A DNA stretch of 64,000 nucleotides from Clostridia bacterium (GCA_026418275.1 JAOABQ010000049.1:1-64000), one strand, 5' to 3'; counted from the first letter of the stretch, positions 35,365-45,247 are shown. The notes: generated from the letters alone by a model not told the origin. Translations and numbers: made by a program.

Positions 35365-36665
35365 TAGGCTATACTACGCAGATGGATGCTGCAAAAAAGG
35401 GAATCATTACAAAAGAGATGGAGATTGTTGCAAATAAAGAATCAAAAAACAAGGAAGAAATAAGAAGTCTTGTTGCAGAGGGGAAAATAGCGATTCCTGC
35501 AAATAAGAACCATAAAAGCCTGGACCCGGAGGGGATCGGACAGGGACTTCGAACTAAAATTAATGTAAACCTAGGTATTTCAAGAGACTGCTGCAATTTT
35601 GAAAAGGAGTTTGAGAAGGTAAAAAAGGCAATAGAACTAAAGGCGGAAGCGATTATGGATCTTAGCTCCTATGGCAAAACCCGCGAGTTCAGGCAGGAGC
35701 TTATAAACTTTTCACCGGCCATGATCGGTACGGTACCCATCTATGATGCAGTCGGTTTTTATGATAAGGAATTATCCTCCATAACCTCTCAGGAGTTTTT
35801 AGATGTAGTAGAACAGCATGCAAAAGATGGTGTGGACTTTATGACCATTCATGCAGGAATCAACCGTCAAACAGCAGAAAGGTTTAAGAAAAACGGACGG
35901 CTTACCAATATTGTTTCCCGGGGCGGCTCGCTTTTATTCGTATGGATGGAGCTTACAGGGAATGAAAATCCCTTCTATGAATATTATGACCAGGTTTTGG
36001 ATATTTTCCAAAAATATGATGTCACCATCAGTCTTGGGGATGCCTGCAGGCCCGGAAGTATTCATGATGCCACAGATGCCTCGCAGATTGAGGAGTTGAT
36101 TGTATTAGGCGAGCTAACTAAAAGGGCATGGGAGAAAAATGTTCAGGTTATGATTGAAGGACCTGGACATATGGCGCTTAACGAGATTGCAGCCAACATG
36201 ATTCTGCAGAAGAGACTTTGTCATGGTGCACCGTTTTATGTTTTAGGACCTTTGGTGACAGATGTAGCACCCGGGTATGACCATATCACCAGTGCAATCG
36301 GGGGAGCCATTGCGGCGGCAAGTGGTGCGGATTTCTTATGCTATGTAACACCTGCCGAGCATTTAAGACTTCCCGATCTTGACGATATGAAAGAAGGGAT
36401 TATAGCATCCCGGATTGCTGCACATGCGGCAGACATTGCCAAGGGGATCAAAGGTGCCAGGGAGTGGGATTATCAAATGAGCGAAGCGAGAAAGAATTTA
36501 GATTGGGAAAGGATGTTTTCCTTGGCGATGGACAAGGAAAAGCCCAGAAAATACCGCGAAAGTTCAATGCCTGAGCATGAGGATACCTGTACCATGTGCG
36601 GCAAGATGTGTGCTGTCCGCAATATGAATAAAGCTTTAAAAGGAGAAAATATACAAATCCTTTAA
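35361..36665 (+). CDS. thiC: Phosphomethylpyrimidine synthase ThiC
   Basis: This 434-residue radical-SAM enzyme converts aminoimidazole ribotide to HMP-P. It is the short form typical of anaerobes. Seen: [91 protein letters not shown], and the C-terminal cluster motif CTMCGKMC. The Cys spacing is C-x2-C-x3-C rather than the C-x2-C-x4-C of long ThiC. ATGA overlap with thiE. A terminator closes the operon. A paralogue making 5-hydroxybenzimidazole (BzaF) is possible by sequence but context argues for ThiC. Confidence 0.94.
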   Translation: MIGYTTQMDAAKKGIITKEMEIVANKESKNKEEIRSLVAEGKIAIPANKNHKSLDPEGIGQGLRTKINVNLGISRDCCNFEKEFEKVKKAIELKAEAIMDLSSYGKTREFRQELINFSPAMIGTVPIYDAVGFYDKELSSITSQEFLDVVEQHAKDGVDFMTIHAGINRQTAERFKKNGRLTNIVSRGGSLLFVWMELTGNENPFYEYYDQVLDIFQKYDVTISLGDACRPGSIHDATDASQIEELIVLGELTKRAWEKNVQVMIEGPGHMALNEIAANMILQKRLCHGAPFYVLGPLVTDVAPGYDHITSAIGGAIAAASGADFLCYVTPAEHLRLPDLDDMKEGIIASRIAAHAADIAKGIKGAREWDYQMSEARKNLDWERMFSLAMDKEKPRKYRESSMPEHEDTCTMCGKMCAVRNMNKALKGENIQIL

Positions 36666-36700
36666 AGGTCATATAATAAATTCAGTTTATATTTGAGAAG

Positions 36701-36733
36701 AGCCGATATGAAGAGAATACATATGGCTTTTTT
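36701..36733 (+). terminator. Terminator of the thiamine operon
   Basis: AGCC-ATATG pairs with CATAT-GGCT around a 9-nt loop and is followed by nine T. Confidence 0.8.
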
Positions 36734-36787
36734 TTTATGGATTAGCTATAATAATGGAAGGGATATGGAACCGTTTTTATTGTCGTA

Positions 36788-36890
36788 GAGATCACTAACA
36801 GAAAAAGTAAATGACCGATTTCTGATAGGCCTGAGTAAGTAAACCAGGTACATCATCCCTCAAGTTTACTAATATACTCAATATGATTAT
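36788..36890. repeat. Repeat B, degenerate copy
   Basis: Shares AAAAGTAAA, GATTTCTGA, AAGTAAACCAGGTA and the following TCATC-CTC segment in the same order as the complete 97-bp copies, but the inverted ends have decayed. The stretch 36891-37200 after it shows no gene. Confidence 0.5.
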
Positions 36891-37200
36891 AAATGTTATA
36901 AACTTACTTAAAATGAAATGTTTCCAAGAGTTATGTTTTGTTGAGTGTTTATGTTTCTTGTGTGAATGTCGGCGATTTTGTCCTATAAATTGAGTGTGAA
37001 GTTATTTTTGATTAGGATACAGTGCCGTCCATTCTATCTAAAACCCAGTGTATTCAAGCGGTTGCCAAAATTTTTGATAAATTGATTGTTGAATTCTTTG
37101 AAGGAGTATTTTGTTTCTTTGTTTTGATAGCAAAATTGTGCTAATAGAAAACAGTCCAATCCATGAAATTTATTAAAATAGTTATTATAATGATATTACG

Positions 37201-37411
37201 GCAGTACTTACGCAGTGAATAAAAGGTAAGTGTAATTTGTATTCAAACAGATTAAATCAAATTAAGGTGGTTATTGCAATAGGTTTTAGATATTATTTAC
37301 TCTATCATACTTTTTAAATAGTGTATAAATACCTGCTGTAATAATACCCTAAGGCTATTTTGTCTGTAGGTCCGGCTGCTATTTGAATACAGATTTTTGC
37401 GTAAGTACTGC
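37201..37411. mobile_element. 211-bp MITE-like element
   Basis: Perfect 14-bp terminal inverted repeats (GCAGTACTTACGCA / TGCGTAAGTACTGC) enclose a second inner inverted pair, TGTATTCAAA (37238-37247) and TTTGAATACA (37382-37391). There is no coding frame. No clear target duplication is visible. It is probably a non-autonomous transposon relic. Confidence 0.65.
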
Positions 37412-37485
37412 ATGATAAATCATTCCACAAGTAATCATGCATAAATGCATATATTTTTTATAGACTTTTTAAGAATGGTATTTAG

Positions 37486-37582
37486 AGATAACGAACTGTA
37501 AAAGTAAAACTTCGATTTCTGACACCTAAGTAAACCAGGTATTTCAGCTCTCGAATTTTACTATGTTTACACTTCGTTATCT
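37486..37582. repeat. Repeat B, complete 97-bp copy 1
   Basis: Begins AGATAACGAACTGTAAA and ends TTTACACTTCGTTATCT, giving imperfect inverted ends of about 25 bp with a conserved centre (CACCTAAGTAAACCAGGTA). It lies 47 bp before the DUF4838 gene. The same 97 bp recur at 45259 and 49414. Confidence 0.8.
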
Positions 37583-37628
37583 ATAGCTGGATAGGCCAAA
37601 ACAAAATCTTTTGGAGGGGGAGTTGTAA

Positions 37629-39575
37629 ATGTCTTCAAATATAATCCGGGTATTTAAGATCGGGAAAGATGAGGTTGTAGGTTTTTCTGCCGGTGAGTTG
37701 GCAAAATATTTACTAAAAATTAGCAGGGATCGTATTGAGGTTATTATAGAAAATAAAGAAGCTTACAGCCCGGATGTAAAAGAAGGTATTTGGGTAGGGG
37801 AATGCGAGGATTTGAATCTCTCTCATCAATTCAACTTAAAGGATGTGCAGCTTGATGATGGAATTTATATCTGTGTGGAAAACGGTAATGGGATTATTTC
37901 AGGTGTGAATCCTAGAAGTGTTCTGTTAGCAGTTTACCGCTTTTTGAGTGAAGCGGGCTGTAGATGGGTAAGACCGGGAGAGCGTGGAGAGTTTCTACCC
38001 AGGATGGATTTGGGGAAGGTTTCGGTTAAGTTGTGTGAAACCCCTTCATACCGCCATCGGGGAATATGTATTGAGGGTGCGGTAAGCTATGAAAATGTTG
38101 AAGAAATTATTGAATGGGCACCCAAAGTCGGATTTAATGCATATTTTATACAGTTTAGAGAAGCTTTCGCTTTCTTTGACCGTTGGTACAATCACAGGAA
38201 TAACCCTTTCAAAAAACCTGAAGGTTTTTCTATTGAGAAAGCAAGGGAATATGTAGCGAAAATAGAAACCGAGATTAAAAAAAGGGGACTCCTTTATCAC
38301 GCAGTAGGTCACGGGTGGACCTGTGAGCCCTTGGGATTGCCGGGGCTGGATTGGGAAACGAAGATTACAGATATACCACCGGGCGTAGAACCTTACCTTG
38401 CTGAGATCAAAGGAGAAAGGGTGATATGGCAGGGGCTTCCTTTAAATACAAACCTCTGTTATTCCAAGCAGGAAGTACGTGATCTCGTAGTAAACGATAT
38501 TGTAACTTATTTAAAAGAACATGGAAATATAGATATTCTTCATTTTTGGCTTGCAGACGGAATGAACAACCAGTGCGAATGTGAAGAATGCAGAAAAATA
38601 ATTCCTTCCGATTTTTATGTAATGATGCTCAATCAGTTGGATGAACTTCTTACTAAAGAAAACTTAAAAACGAAGGTGGTATTCTTACTCTATGTAGATT
38701 TGCTCTGGGCTCCTATGACAGAAAAGATTAAAAACCCGGACCGGTTTATTTTGATGTTTGCACCGATCACAAGAACATACAGCCACTCCTTCTCGCCGGA
38801 AGGAAAACCGGTAAAACTTTCTCCCTACGAGAGAAATCAATTGAAATTCCCTACTTCGGTAGATGAAAATCTGGCCTTCCTGAATGAATGGAAAAAGATG
38901 TTCACGGGAGATGGATTTGATTTTGATTACCATTTTATGTGGGATCATTATAATGATCCGGGTTATTACAGCATTGCAGAACTCCTCTCAGAGGACATTA
39001 AAAACCTGAAGAAAATAGGCTTAAACGGCTATATGAGCTGTCAAGTCCAAAGGGCCTTTTTTCCTACCGGACTTGGAATGGTTGTCATGGGAAAAACGCT
39101 GTGGAATGATAAAACCAATTTTAATGATCTAGCAGATGATTATTTTGTGGGTGCCTTCGGGGAAGAGGGAGCACTTTGCAAAGAGTACCTAAAAAGTATA
39201 TCCGATCTCTTTGACCCTCCTTTTATCAGAGGTGAAAAGAAGGGAGAGGGGCAGAAGGTGCTGGAGAAGCTTGCCCAAATACCTCATGTGATTTCCCGGT
39301 TCCAACCGGTGATTGAAAGAAATTTGAAAAGGGATAACCTGTGTTGGGCAACTTCTTGGAATTACTTATGGGTTCATTCGAAGCTATGTATTCTTTTAGC
39401 GGAAATGATAACCCTTAGAATCCGTGAAAATAAGGAAAAAACTCAGTTGAAGTGGGATGAGGTAAAAAAGTACCTTCAACTCAATGAGGATAAGATTCAG
39501 CCGGGATTTGACGTGTTTGAAGCGATTGCGGCAGTTGAGATTTTTAACAACTATTTGATGAAATTTGATAACTAA
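37629..39575 (+). CDS. DUF4838-type glycosidase-like protein
   Basis: This 648-residue protein resembles the DUF4838 family, related to GH67/GH20-type enzymes. Seen: an N-terminal GH67N/GH20b-like alpha/beta domain (1-130) with AGELAKYLLKIS and SVLLAVYRFLSEAGCRWVRPG; then a TIM-barrel-like domain with RHRGICIEGA, FNAYFIQFR, AVGHGWTC, and the characteristic CECEECRK cluster near residue 317; then a helical C-terminus. No signal peptide, so it should act on imported oligosaccharides. Start after TTTTGGAGGGGG. Activity is unproven. It is monocistronic between repeats and a strong terminator. Confidence 0.78.
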   Translation: MSSNIIRVFKIGKDEVVGFSAGELAKYLLKISRDRIEVIIENKEAYSPDVKEGIWVGECEDLNLSHQFNLKDVQLDDGIYICVENGNGIISGVNPRSVLLAVYRFLSEAGCRWVRPGERGEFLPRMDLGKVSVKLCETPSYRHRGICIEGAVSYENVEEIIEWAPKVGFNAYFIQFREAFAFFDRWYNHRNNPFKKPEGFSIEKAREYVAKIETEIKKRGLLYHAVGHGWTCEPLGLPGLDWETKITDIPPGVEPYLAEIKGERVIWQGLPLNTNLCYSKQEVRDLVVNDIVTYLKEHGNIDILHFWLADGMNNQCECEECRKIIPSDFYVMMLNQLDELLTKENLKTKVVFLLYVDLLWAPMTEKIKNPDRFILMFAPITRTYSHSFSPEGKPVKLSPYERNQLKFPTSVDENLAFLNEWKKMFTGDGFDFDYHFMWDHYNDPGYYSIAELLSEDIKNLKKIGLNGYMSCQVQRAFFPTGLGMVVMGKTLWNDKTNFNDLADDYFVGAFGEEGALCKEYLKSISDLFDPPFIRGEKKGEGQKVLEKLAQIPHVISRFQPVIERNLKRDNLCWATSWNYLWVHSKLCILLAEMITLRIRENKEKTQLKWDEVKKYLQLNEDKIQPGFDVFEAIAAVEIFNNYLMKFDN

Positions 39576-39592
39576 ACCTTGATATATACTAT

Positions 39593-39637
39593 GAGGCTGC
39601 ACTTCAGGATGCTTTTGAGTGCAGCCTCTTGTTTTTT
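39593..39637 (+). terminator. Terminator after the DUF4838 gene
   Basis: GAGGCTGCACTT pairs with GAGTGCAGCCTC around a 12-nt loop and is followed by TTGTTTTTT. Confidence 0.9.
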
Positions 39638-39778
39638 ATTTATATGATAAAATAAAAAGGATTTTAGTTTCATTTAACGAATATATAATAGACATTATAA
39701 TTTTATATTTCCAATTCTTTAGAAATTCTACGTAAAAGAGTTATAAGACATTTCCTATCAACCTTTTTTGGAGGGTTT

Positions 39779-40303
39779 ATGTTCCCATTAAATATTCAAA
39801 GCCATTTGATTCTTTTTAAGGATATTAAACTTGAACACTTACCTCAAATACTTGAATGGTATAATAAGGTTGAGGACTTCAAGTTTGCAACGGGAATCGG
39901 AGAGCCCATCACCCTGGAACGCTTGAGACAAAAGTATGCGGAAGTTGCTATTTGCAGCAGGGAGTTTTTCGTAGGGATTTACTTGAAGGAAGAGCCGAAG
40001 ATGATAGGAATATTAAAAGGGAGTTTAAAAGTTGAAGGTGAGGAAACCCTTTGGATTAGTTCTATTGTAATTGACCCTGTATACCAAAACAAGGGGTTTG
40101 GGAAGATGGCAGTTAACTTGCTGCTGGATTATTTGAAGATGAAAAATGCTGTTAAATCAGTTTATATTGCGGTGATTGAAGAAAATATCCAAGGAAGAGC
40201 GTTTTGGGAGAAACAAAATTTTAAGGAAATAAGAAAAATTGAAAATCATTTCAAGCTTCAGAATAAAAGACAAAATGTGATTATCATGAGCAAAAAAATC
40301 TAA
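39779..40303 (+). CDS. GNAT family N-acetyltransferase
   Basis: This 174-residue protein has the GNAT fold: central strand LWISSIVIDPVYQ and acetyl-CoA loop NKGFGKMAVNLLLDYL (the Q/R-x-x-G-x-G/A motif as Q-N-K-G-F-G), then VYIAVIEENIQGRAFWEKQNF at the C-terminal end. Substrate unknown. TTTGGAGGG precedes the ATG. It is a single-gene unit. The gap 40304-40635 contains no gene I can support. Confidence 0.88.
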   Translation: MFPLNIQSHLILFKDIKLEHLPQILEWYNKVEDFKFATGIGEPITLERLRQKYAEVAICSREFFVGIYLKEEPKMIGILKGSLKVEGEETLWISSIVIDPVYQNKGFGKMAVNLLLDYLKMKNAVKSVYIAVIEENIQGRAFWEKQNFKEIRKIENHFKLQNKRQNVIIMSKKI

Positions 40304-40635
40304 GTGCTGCCGCAAAGAGTTTTTTGGAATAAATCTTTGTTTTTGACTTGGGTAGTCTATAGTCTAAATGTCCTAGAAAAATAGTCCGATATATATACTG
40401 CATACGGTTTATAAATGGGATGAATGAATTATGTAAACTTATCCGTTAAAATGTTATACTAACATTAAGAAACAGGGGAATACTATTTTTACATGTATTC
40501 TGGATATTTTACACAAGAGGGTTTATATTTACCCAGTTCACGATTGGTTTAAACAACATTTCCAAATTTTTTAGGAGATAAATTTGACAAATTGGAAATG
40601 GGTATGTATAATATTAACGAATAATAAATCATTAA

Positions 40636-40752
40636 TATAGCTTAATCCTCTTTGATAAGAGGTACGGAGGAACCAATTTTTGGGGTGAATCCATCGAAAG
40701 ATGGTAGGGGTGATCCTATTACCCGAGCCCGTCAGCTAACTTCGGAGGCTAG
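40636..40752 (+). promoter_or_regulatory. c-di-AMP riboswitch (ydaO-yuaA)
   Basis: The leader contains GCTTAATCCT, GGAGGAACCA, TTTTTGGGGTGAATCC, GGTAGGGG, and ACCCGAGCCCGTCAGCTAAC followed by GGAGGC, the conserved ydaO-class blocks in order. It precedes a cell-wall hydrolase gene, the classical target. The aptamer ends five bases before the AGGAGG ribosome site. Confidence 0.95.
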
Positions 40753-40769
40753 AAATAGGAGGAATGCAA

Positions 40770-41762
40770 ATGATTAAAAAAGGTAAATTGTTTGTCAGTT
40801 CAATTGTGGCCGCATCTTTGATAACTTTGTTTTCAAGTTCTGTATTCGCAGAGGGGAAGTTCGGTACTGTTACAGGGGATAACCTTAATATCCGTAAGTC
40901 TCCCAGCACTTCTGGAGATGTAGTAACATCCTTTGCCAAAGGAATTAAGGTTAAAATTCTGGATAGCGCTGATGGTTGGTACAAGGTAACTTGTGATAAT
41001 ATGACCGGATGGGCAAAGCGTGATTTTATTTCTGTTACAGGTTCTTCTTCTACGGGTAGTTCTACAAAAAGTTCATCTACAAAAAGTTCAACAACAAGTT
41101 CATCCACCACAAGAAAAGGCTCTCTCAATACAGATGGAGTCAATGTGAGAGCAAAGGCAAACTTAAAGGCCGAAGTGGTTGCTTCTCTGGAAAAAGGAAG
41201 TACAGTCTCCATAGTAAGCTATTCCGATGGTTGGTATAAGGTGAAAACATCTGATGGAACGATTGGATGGATTTTTGCAGACTTTATCAACGTAAAAAGC
41301 ACAAAGGTATCTAGAAGTGTACAGGTCCCAAGTGTTAAAACAACCCCTTCCAAGAGTACAAAAAGCACCAAAATTGATACTTCTACAGGCGGAAAAGATA
41401 TGATTTCCTATTCAAAGAAGTTTTTAGGTGTCCGGTATGTATATGGCGGTTCTTCCCCAAAGGGTTTTGACTGCTCGGGATTTACACAATATGTGTTTAG
41501 AAAATATGGTATCAGCATAAACCGTGTTGCTGCTGACCAGGCCAAACAAGGGAAAAAGGTTAAAAGGTCCGAATTAAAGTCTGGAGATCTGGTGTTTTTC
41601 GATACCAACGGCGGACATAATTATATCAACCATGTAGGGCTTTATATCGGAAACGGCAAATTCATACATGCATCTTCAGGAAGTAGGTATAAGGTAGTTA
41701 TTAGTGAAATGGCAGGATTTTATGATGATGCATACATGACTGCAAGAAGGTTTATAAACTAA
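40770..41762 (+). CDS. Secreted SH3b-SH3b-NlpC/P60 peptidoglycan hydrolase
   Basis: This 330-residue exported endopeptidase cuts wall peptides. Seen: signal peptide 1-26 (ending VFA), SH3b domain 1 (about 30-88; VTGDNLNIRKSPS), Ser/Thr/Lys linker, SH3b domain 2 (about 112-175; VNVRAKANLKAEVV), a second linker, and NlpC/P60 with catalytic Cys235 (GFDCSGFTQYV), His288 (NHVGLYIG) and a following FIHASS. The ATG at 40770 is seven bases from AGGAGG. Control by c-di-AMP ties turnover of wall to osmotic state, as for RpfA/YdaO-type genes elsewhere. Confidence 0.94.
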   Translation: MIKKGKLFVSSIVAASLITLFSSSVFAEGKFGTVTGDNLNIRKSPSTSGDVVTSFAKGIKVKILDSADGWYKVTCDNMTGWAKRDFISVTGSSSTGSSTKSSSTKSSTTSSSTTRKGSLNTDGVNVRAKANLKAEVVASLEKGSTVSIVSYSDGWYKVKTSDGTIGWIFADFINVKSTKVSRSVQVPSVKTTPSKSTKSTKIDTSTGGKDMISYSKKFLGVRYVYGGSSPKGFDCSGFTQYVFRKYGISINRVAADQAKQGKKVKRSELKSGDLVFFDTNGGHNYINHVGLYIGNGKFIHASSGSRYKVVISEMAGFYDDAYMTARRFIN

Positions 41763-41776
41763 ACGGGTAATGAATA

Positions 41777-41810
41777 AAACGCTCCTTCTCAGGAAGGGGC
41801 GTTTTTAGTA
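41777..41810 (+). terminator. Terminator after the NlpC/P60 gene
   Basis: AAACGCTCCTT pairs with AAGGGGCGTTT around CTCAGG, followed by T's. Confidence 0.85.
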
Positions 41811-41829
41811 TAAAGGAGTATGAAAATAG

Positions 41830-44193
41830 GTGAAAAGACCTTTGCTTTGGTTTGCAGTATCCCTTGTCACAGGGATACTGTTTTCATATCTGACAGACTC
41901 TTATGCAGCCATTTCTGCATCTATCGCTACTTTGACCCTCATTATGGGTGTATTCTATTTCAAATTCCGAAAGACAGTGTTTATATTTGCCGGAATTCTT
42001 TTGTTTTATGCTTTGGGAGCCATAGAGTTTCACTATGTGAGCCAAGTGAATAAAACTATGTATTCTGAATTTGTGGGGAAAGAGGTTATCATAAGGGGTA
42101 TTATTGATTCCGAACCGGATATCCGGGATGCCAAAATTATGTATGTTGTAAAAACCCAGACAATAGAAAGTCCCGAACTGAAAAAAGATGTAAAGGGAAA
42201 AATTCTCTTGACCACACTCCGGAATAAGGACACATACACATTCCAATACGGAAATGGAATCACAATAAAAGGAATACTGAATTTACCGTCAGGAAAAAGA
42301 AATCCGGGAGGCTTTGATTACAGAAGGTATCTGTCACAGTCGGGAATATCTGCTACGGTTTTCGGAAACCGGGAGGATATTGAGATCCAAAGCGATTTTA
42401 ATGGGAACTTTTTCGTAAAAGCGGGCTTTACCCTTAGAAATAAAATCGTACATGTGATTAATCAAAGCCTGCCAAGGGAGCAAGCAGGACTTTTAAACGG
42501 GATGTTGATAGGATACAGGGGAGGGCTTGACAAGGAGATGCAAGAATCCTTTAGCAATGCAGGCTTAAGTCACCTGATGGCCGTTTCGGGAATGAATGTG
42601 GCCTTTATTGTAATTCCTCTGGTATTTTTGTTTCGAAAATTGACTTTAAAACAGAGGACTGCCAATAGTATCATTATTCTGGTCCTTATACTCTTTGTGT
42701 TTATTACAGGCTTTTCCCCTTCGGTGGTGAGGGCGGTTATTATGGGGATCATCATCCTGTTAGGGCAGATTATAAGAAGGGAGCCGGATATTTATACAAG
42801 CATTGCATTTGCGGCTGTTCTTATCTTGGTATATAACCCAGGTTCCTTATTTGATATAGGATTTCAACTTTCGTTTATAGCGACGTTGTCTCTTGTTATG
42901 TTTTACAGTCAAATCAAAAAATTTATTACGGCGAAGTTTATCCCTGATTTTATAAAGGATGTCCTGGCGGCTACACTTGCAGCAACTGTCGGAACACTTC
43001 CCATTACAGCTTTTTATTTTAATAAAATATCTGTCATTTCAGTTGTTTCAAACCTTCTTGCAGTACCGCTGGTTCAAATCATTACCATTCTCGGTTTTGC
43101 CATGGCGATTACAGGACAGGTAAGTGGTTGGCTTGCCGAGATGATTGGATATATTAATTCTACGCTGCTTTCTTTTATTCTCTTGGTGACCAAAACATCA
43201 TCCAAGCTGCCTTGGGCGGTTGTCCGCGTTGTCACCCCATCATTATTTTCAGTTTTACTCTATTATGGGATTGCTTTCTTTTTTCTATGGTATAAACCCT
43301 TATACCAAATCAAAGTTCAATTTAAGCATTATGCAGCGGTCATTCTTGTTCTGTTGACTGTAAAAGGCTTGGGAATGCTTACCCCTAAAGGGTTGGAAGT
43401 TGTTTTTATTGATGTTGGACAGGGGGACTCCGCCCTTGTGAAGACCTATACGGGGAAAACTGTCTTAATTGATGGGGGCGGCTTTTCCAGTAAAATGAAC
43501 AGAGATTCGGATATGGGAAAAACGGTAGTGATTCCCTTTCTTTTGGACTATGGAATTTCTGAGTTGGATATGGTTGTTGCAACCCATGGGCATGATGATC
43601 ATTTACAAGGGCTCATTTCGGTATTGAAGGATTTTAATGTCCGTAACCTTGTAGTTCCCCATGTGAAGGAGGCAAAGGAATTCAATTTGGCGCTGGATAT
43701 TGCCAAGTCAAATGATATACTGGTAAAAGACGTGAAAAAGGGTGATACAATTGTGTTGGACAATAAGACCTACTTTGATGTGATAAATCCTGATAAAGCG
43801 GTGAATGCGGATGAATCTTCTTTAAATAATACCTCTGTCGTGCTAAAATTATGCTATAAGGAGACGAGTGTTTTATTTACCGGAGATATGGAAAAAGGGT
43901 TGGAAGAGAAGCTGATAGCAGAAATCGGGAAAATAGATGCGGATGTTTTGAAAGTAGGGCACCATGGTTCGGTTACATCTTCATGTGAGGAGTTTTTAGA
44001 GAGTGTAATGCCCAAAGCTGCCGTAATCAGTGTAGGAAAGAACAATTTCGGGCATCCCTCAAAAGTAGTGGTTAAGCGGCTTGCAGACCGCAAAATTGAA
44101 ACATTCAGGACCGACCGGGATGGAGCTGTTATTATGAAGTCGGATGGAGAAAAGATCAGATTTACAAAAACGATACACGGGGAAAACGAATAG
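41830..44193 (+). CDS. comEC: ComEC/Rec2 DNA uptake channel protein
   Basis: This 787-residue membrane protein forms the competence channel for single-stranded DNA. Seen: N-terminal membrane helices, DUF4131-like OB region (about 60-190), the Competence domain (about 215-480) with LLNGMLIGYRGGL and SHLMAVSGMNVAFI, and a C-terminal metallo-beta-lactamase domain (about 515-770) with VFIDVGQGDSALV, THGHDDHLQG and KVGHHGSVTSS. The GTG at 41830 follows AAAGGAG. Full motifs indicate a functional gene. holA follows after 28 bp, as in the Bacillus comEC-holA-rpsT-gpr order. Confidence 0.94.
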   Translation: MKRPLLWFAVSLVTGILFSYLTDSYAAISASIATLTLIMGVFYFKFRKTVFIFAGILLFYALGAIEFHYVSQVNKTMYSEFVGKEVIIRGIIDSEPDIRDAKIMYVVKTQTIESPELKKDVKGKILLTTLRNKDTYTFQYGNGITIKGILNLPSGKRNPGGFDYRRYLSQSGISATVFGNREDIEIQSDFNGNFFVKAGFTLRNKIVHVINQSLPREQAGLLNGMLIGYRGGLDKEMQESFSNAGLSHLMAVSGMNVAFIVIPLVFLFRKLTLKQRTANSIIILVLILFVFITGFSPSVVRAVIMGIIILLGQIIRREPDIYTSIAFAAVLILVYNPGSLFDIGFQLSFIATLSLVMFYSQIKKFITAKFIPDFIKDVLAATLAATVGTLPITAFYFNKISVISVVSNLLAVPLVQIITILGFAMAITGQVSGWLAEMIGYINSTLLSFILLVTKTSSKLPWAVVRVVTPSLFSVLLYYGIAFFFLWYKPLYQIKVQFKHYAAVILVLLTVKGLGMLTPKGLEVVFIDVGQGDSALVKTYTGKTVLIDGGGFSSKMNRDSDMGKTVVIPFLLDYGISELDMVVATHGHDDHLQGLISVLKDFNVRNLVVPHVKEAKEFNLALDIAKSNDILVKDVKKGDTIVLDNKTYFDVINPDKAVNADESSLNNTSVVLKLCYKETSVLFTGDMEKGLEEKLIAEIGKIDADVLKVGHHGSVTSSCEEFLESVMPKAAVISVGKNNFGHPSKVVVKRLADRKIETFRTDRDGAVIMKSDGEKIRFTKTIHGENE

Positions 44194-44221
44194 AGCAGGG
44201 TTTAAGAAGAAGGAGTAAACA

Positions 44222-45247
44222 ATGAGTGTTGAAAACCTTAAGGATGATATTAAAAACCACAAATATAGAAGGCTTTACCTTTTTTACGGTCCGGAGGAGT
44301 ATTTAAAAAAATACTATCTGGAAAGTATAGAAAAGGAACTGCTTAGAGAAGATTTAGCTGCCTTAAACAGAATTGTATTGGAAGGTAAGCCGGATGTACG
44401 GAAGGTGGTGGAGGCATGTGAGACCTTGCCGATGTTTTCCGAAAAGAAGCTGGTTATCATAAAAAACTCCGGACTCTTAAAGGCGGGAAAAAAAGCAGGA
44501 GAGGAAAAAGGAAAAAATAAGGGGCAGAGCGATGAGCTTCTTACCTATTTGCAAAACATTCCGGACTATACCTGTCTTGTTTTCTATGAGGCAGAAGTGG
44601 ATAAGCGGATGAAACTTGTAGATACAATTAAAAAGAACGGCCTTGTTGTTGAATTTGCGTACCAAAAGCCGGTTGAACTGGTGAAATGGGTTACCAAGGT
44701 TTTCAAGAGTCATCAAAAAGAAATTGACCAGGCGGATGCTTCAAAACTCGTTGAAAATTCTGAGCAGGGAATGACAGAAATTTTAAATGAAGTTAACAAA
44801 TTGATTCTATATCTGGGGGATAGAAAGCGGGTTGCAGGAGAAGATATTGAAAAAGTTTGTACCAAATCGATTAAGGGAAGAATTTTTGATTTGACCGATG
44901 CCATTGCCGAAAAAAACAGAGGGAAAGCACTAAAATTATTGGAGGACATGGTGGTCTTAAAAGAACCTATTCCTAAAATACTTTTTATGATCACACGGCA
45001 ATTTAGACAGGTTTTGGAGATCAAGCTTTTAAAAGAGAGCGGGATGAGCGGTGACAAGGCTGCAAGTGAGATGGGAATTACTCCTTATATGGCAGGAAAA
45101 CTAATAAAGCAGTCAGGCAGTTTTTCTGTTGAAAAGTTAAAAAATGCGATTCACGAAAGTCTTGAGTTGGATAGGGCGATCAAGACAGGGAAAATTAAAG
45201 ACCGGATCGCTGCTGAAATTCTTATTGTAAAGTATTCAAGTACTTGA
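44222..45247 (+). CDS. holA: DNA polymerase III delta subunit
   Basis: This 341-residue clamp-loader subunit (HolA/YqeN) opens the beta clamp. Seen: RRLYLFYGPEEYLKKYYLE at the N-terminus, FSEKKLVIIKNSG, LTYLQNIPDYTCLVFYE, the central MTEILNEVNKLILYLGDRK and IFDLTDAIAEKNRGKAL segments, and a helical C-terminal collar domain with KILFMITRQFRQVLEIKLL. GAAGGAG precedes the ATG. Probably co-transcribed with comEC. Confidence 0.93.
   Translation: MSVENLKDDIKNHKYRRLYLFYGPEEYLKKYYLESIEKELLREDLAALNRIVLEGKPDVRKVVEACETLPMFSEKKLVIIKNSGLLKAGKKAGEEKGKNKGQSDELLTYLQNIPDYTCLVFYEAEVDKRMKLVDTIKKNGLVVEFAYQKPVELVKWVTKVFKSHQKEIDQADASKLVENSEQGMTEILNEVNKLILYLGDRKRVAGEDIEKVCTKSIKGRIFDLTDAIAEKNRGKALKLLEDMVVLKEPIPKILFMITRQFRQVLEIKLLKESGMSGDKAASEMGITPYMAGKLIKQSGSFSVEKLKNAIHESLELDRAIKTGKIKDRIAAEILIVKYSST

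Noticed and set aside
36734..37628. A decayed gene in the long gap after thiC
   Set aside because: Only short frames are present; the recognisable content is repeat B, a MITE-like element and AT-rich filler.
41820..42053. 77-codon frame starting at the ATG before comEC
   Set aside because: It overlaps comEC in another frame; the GTG at 41830 opens the real membrane-protein frame.
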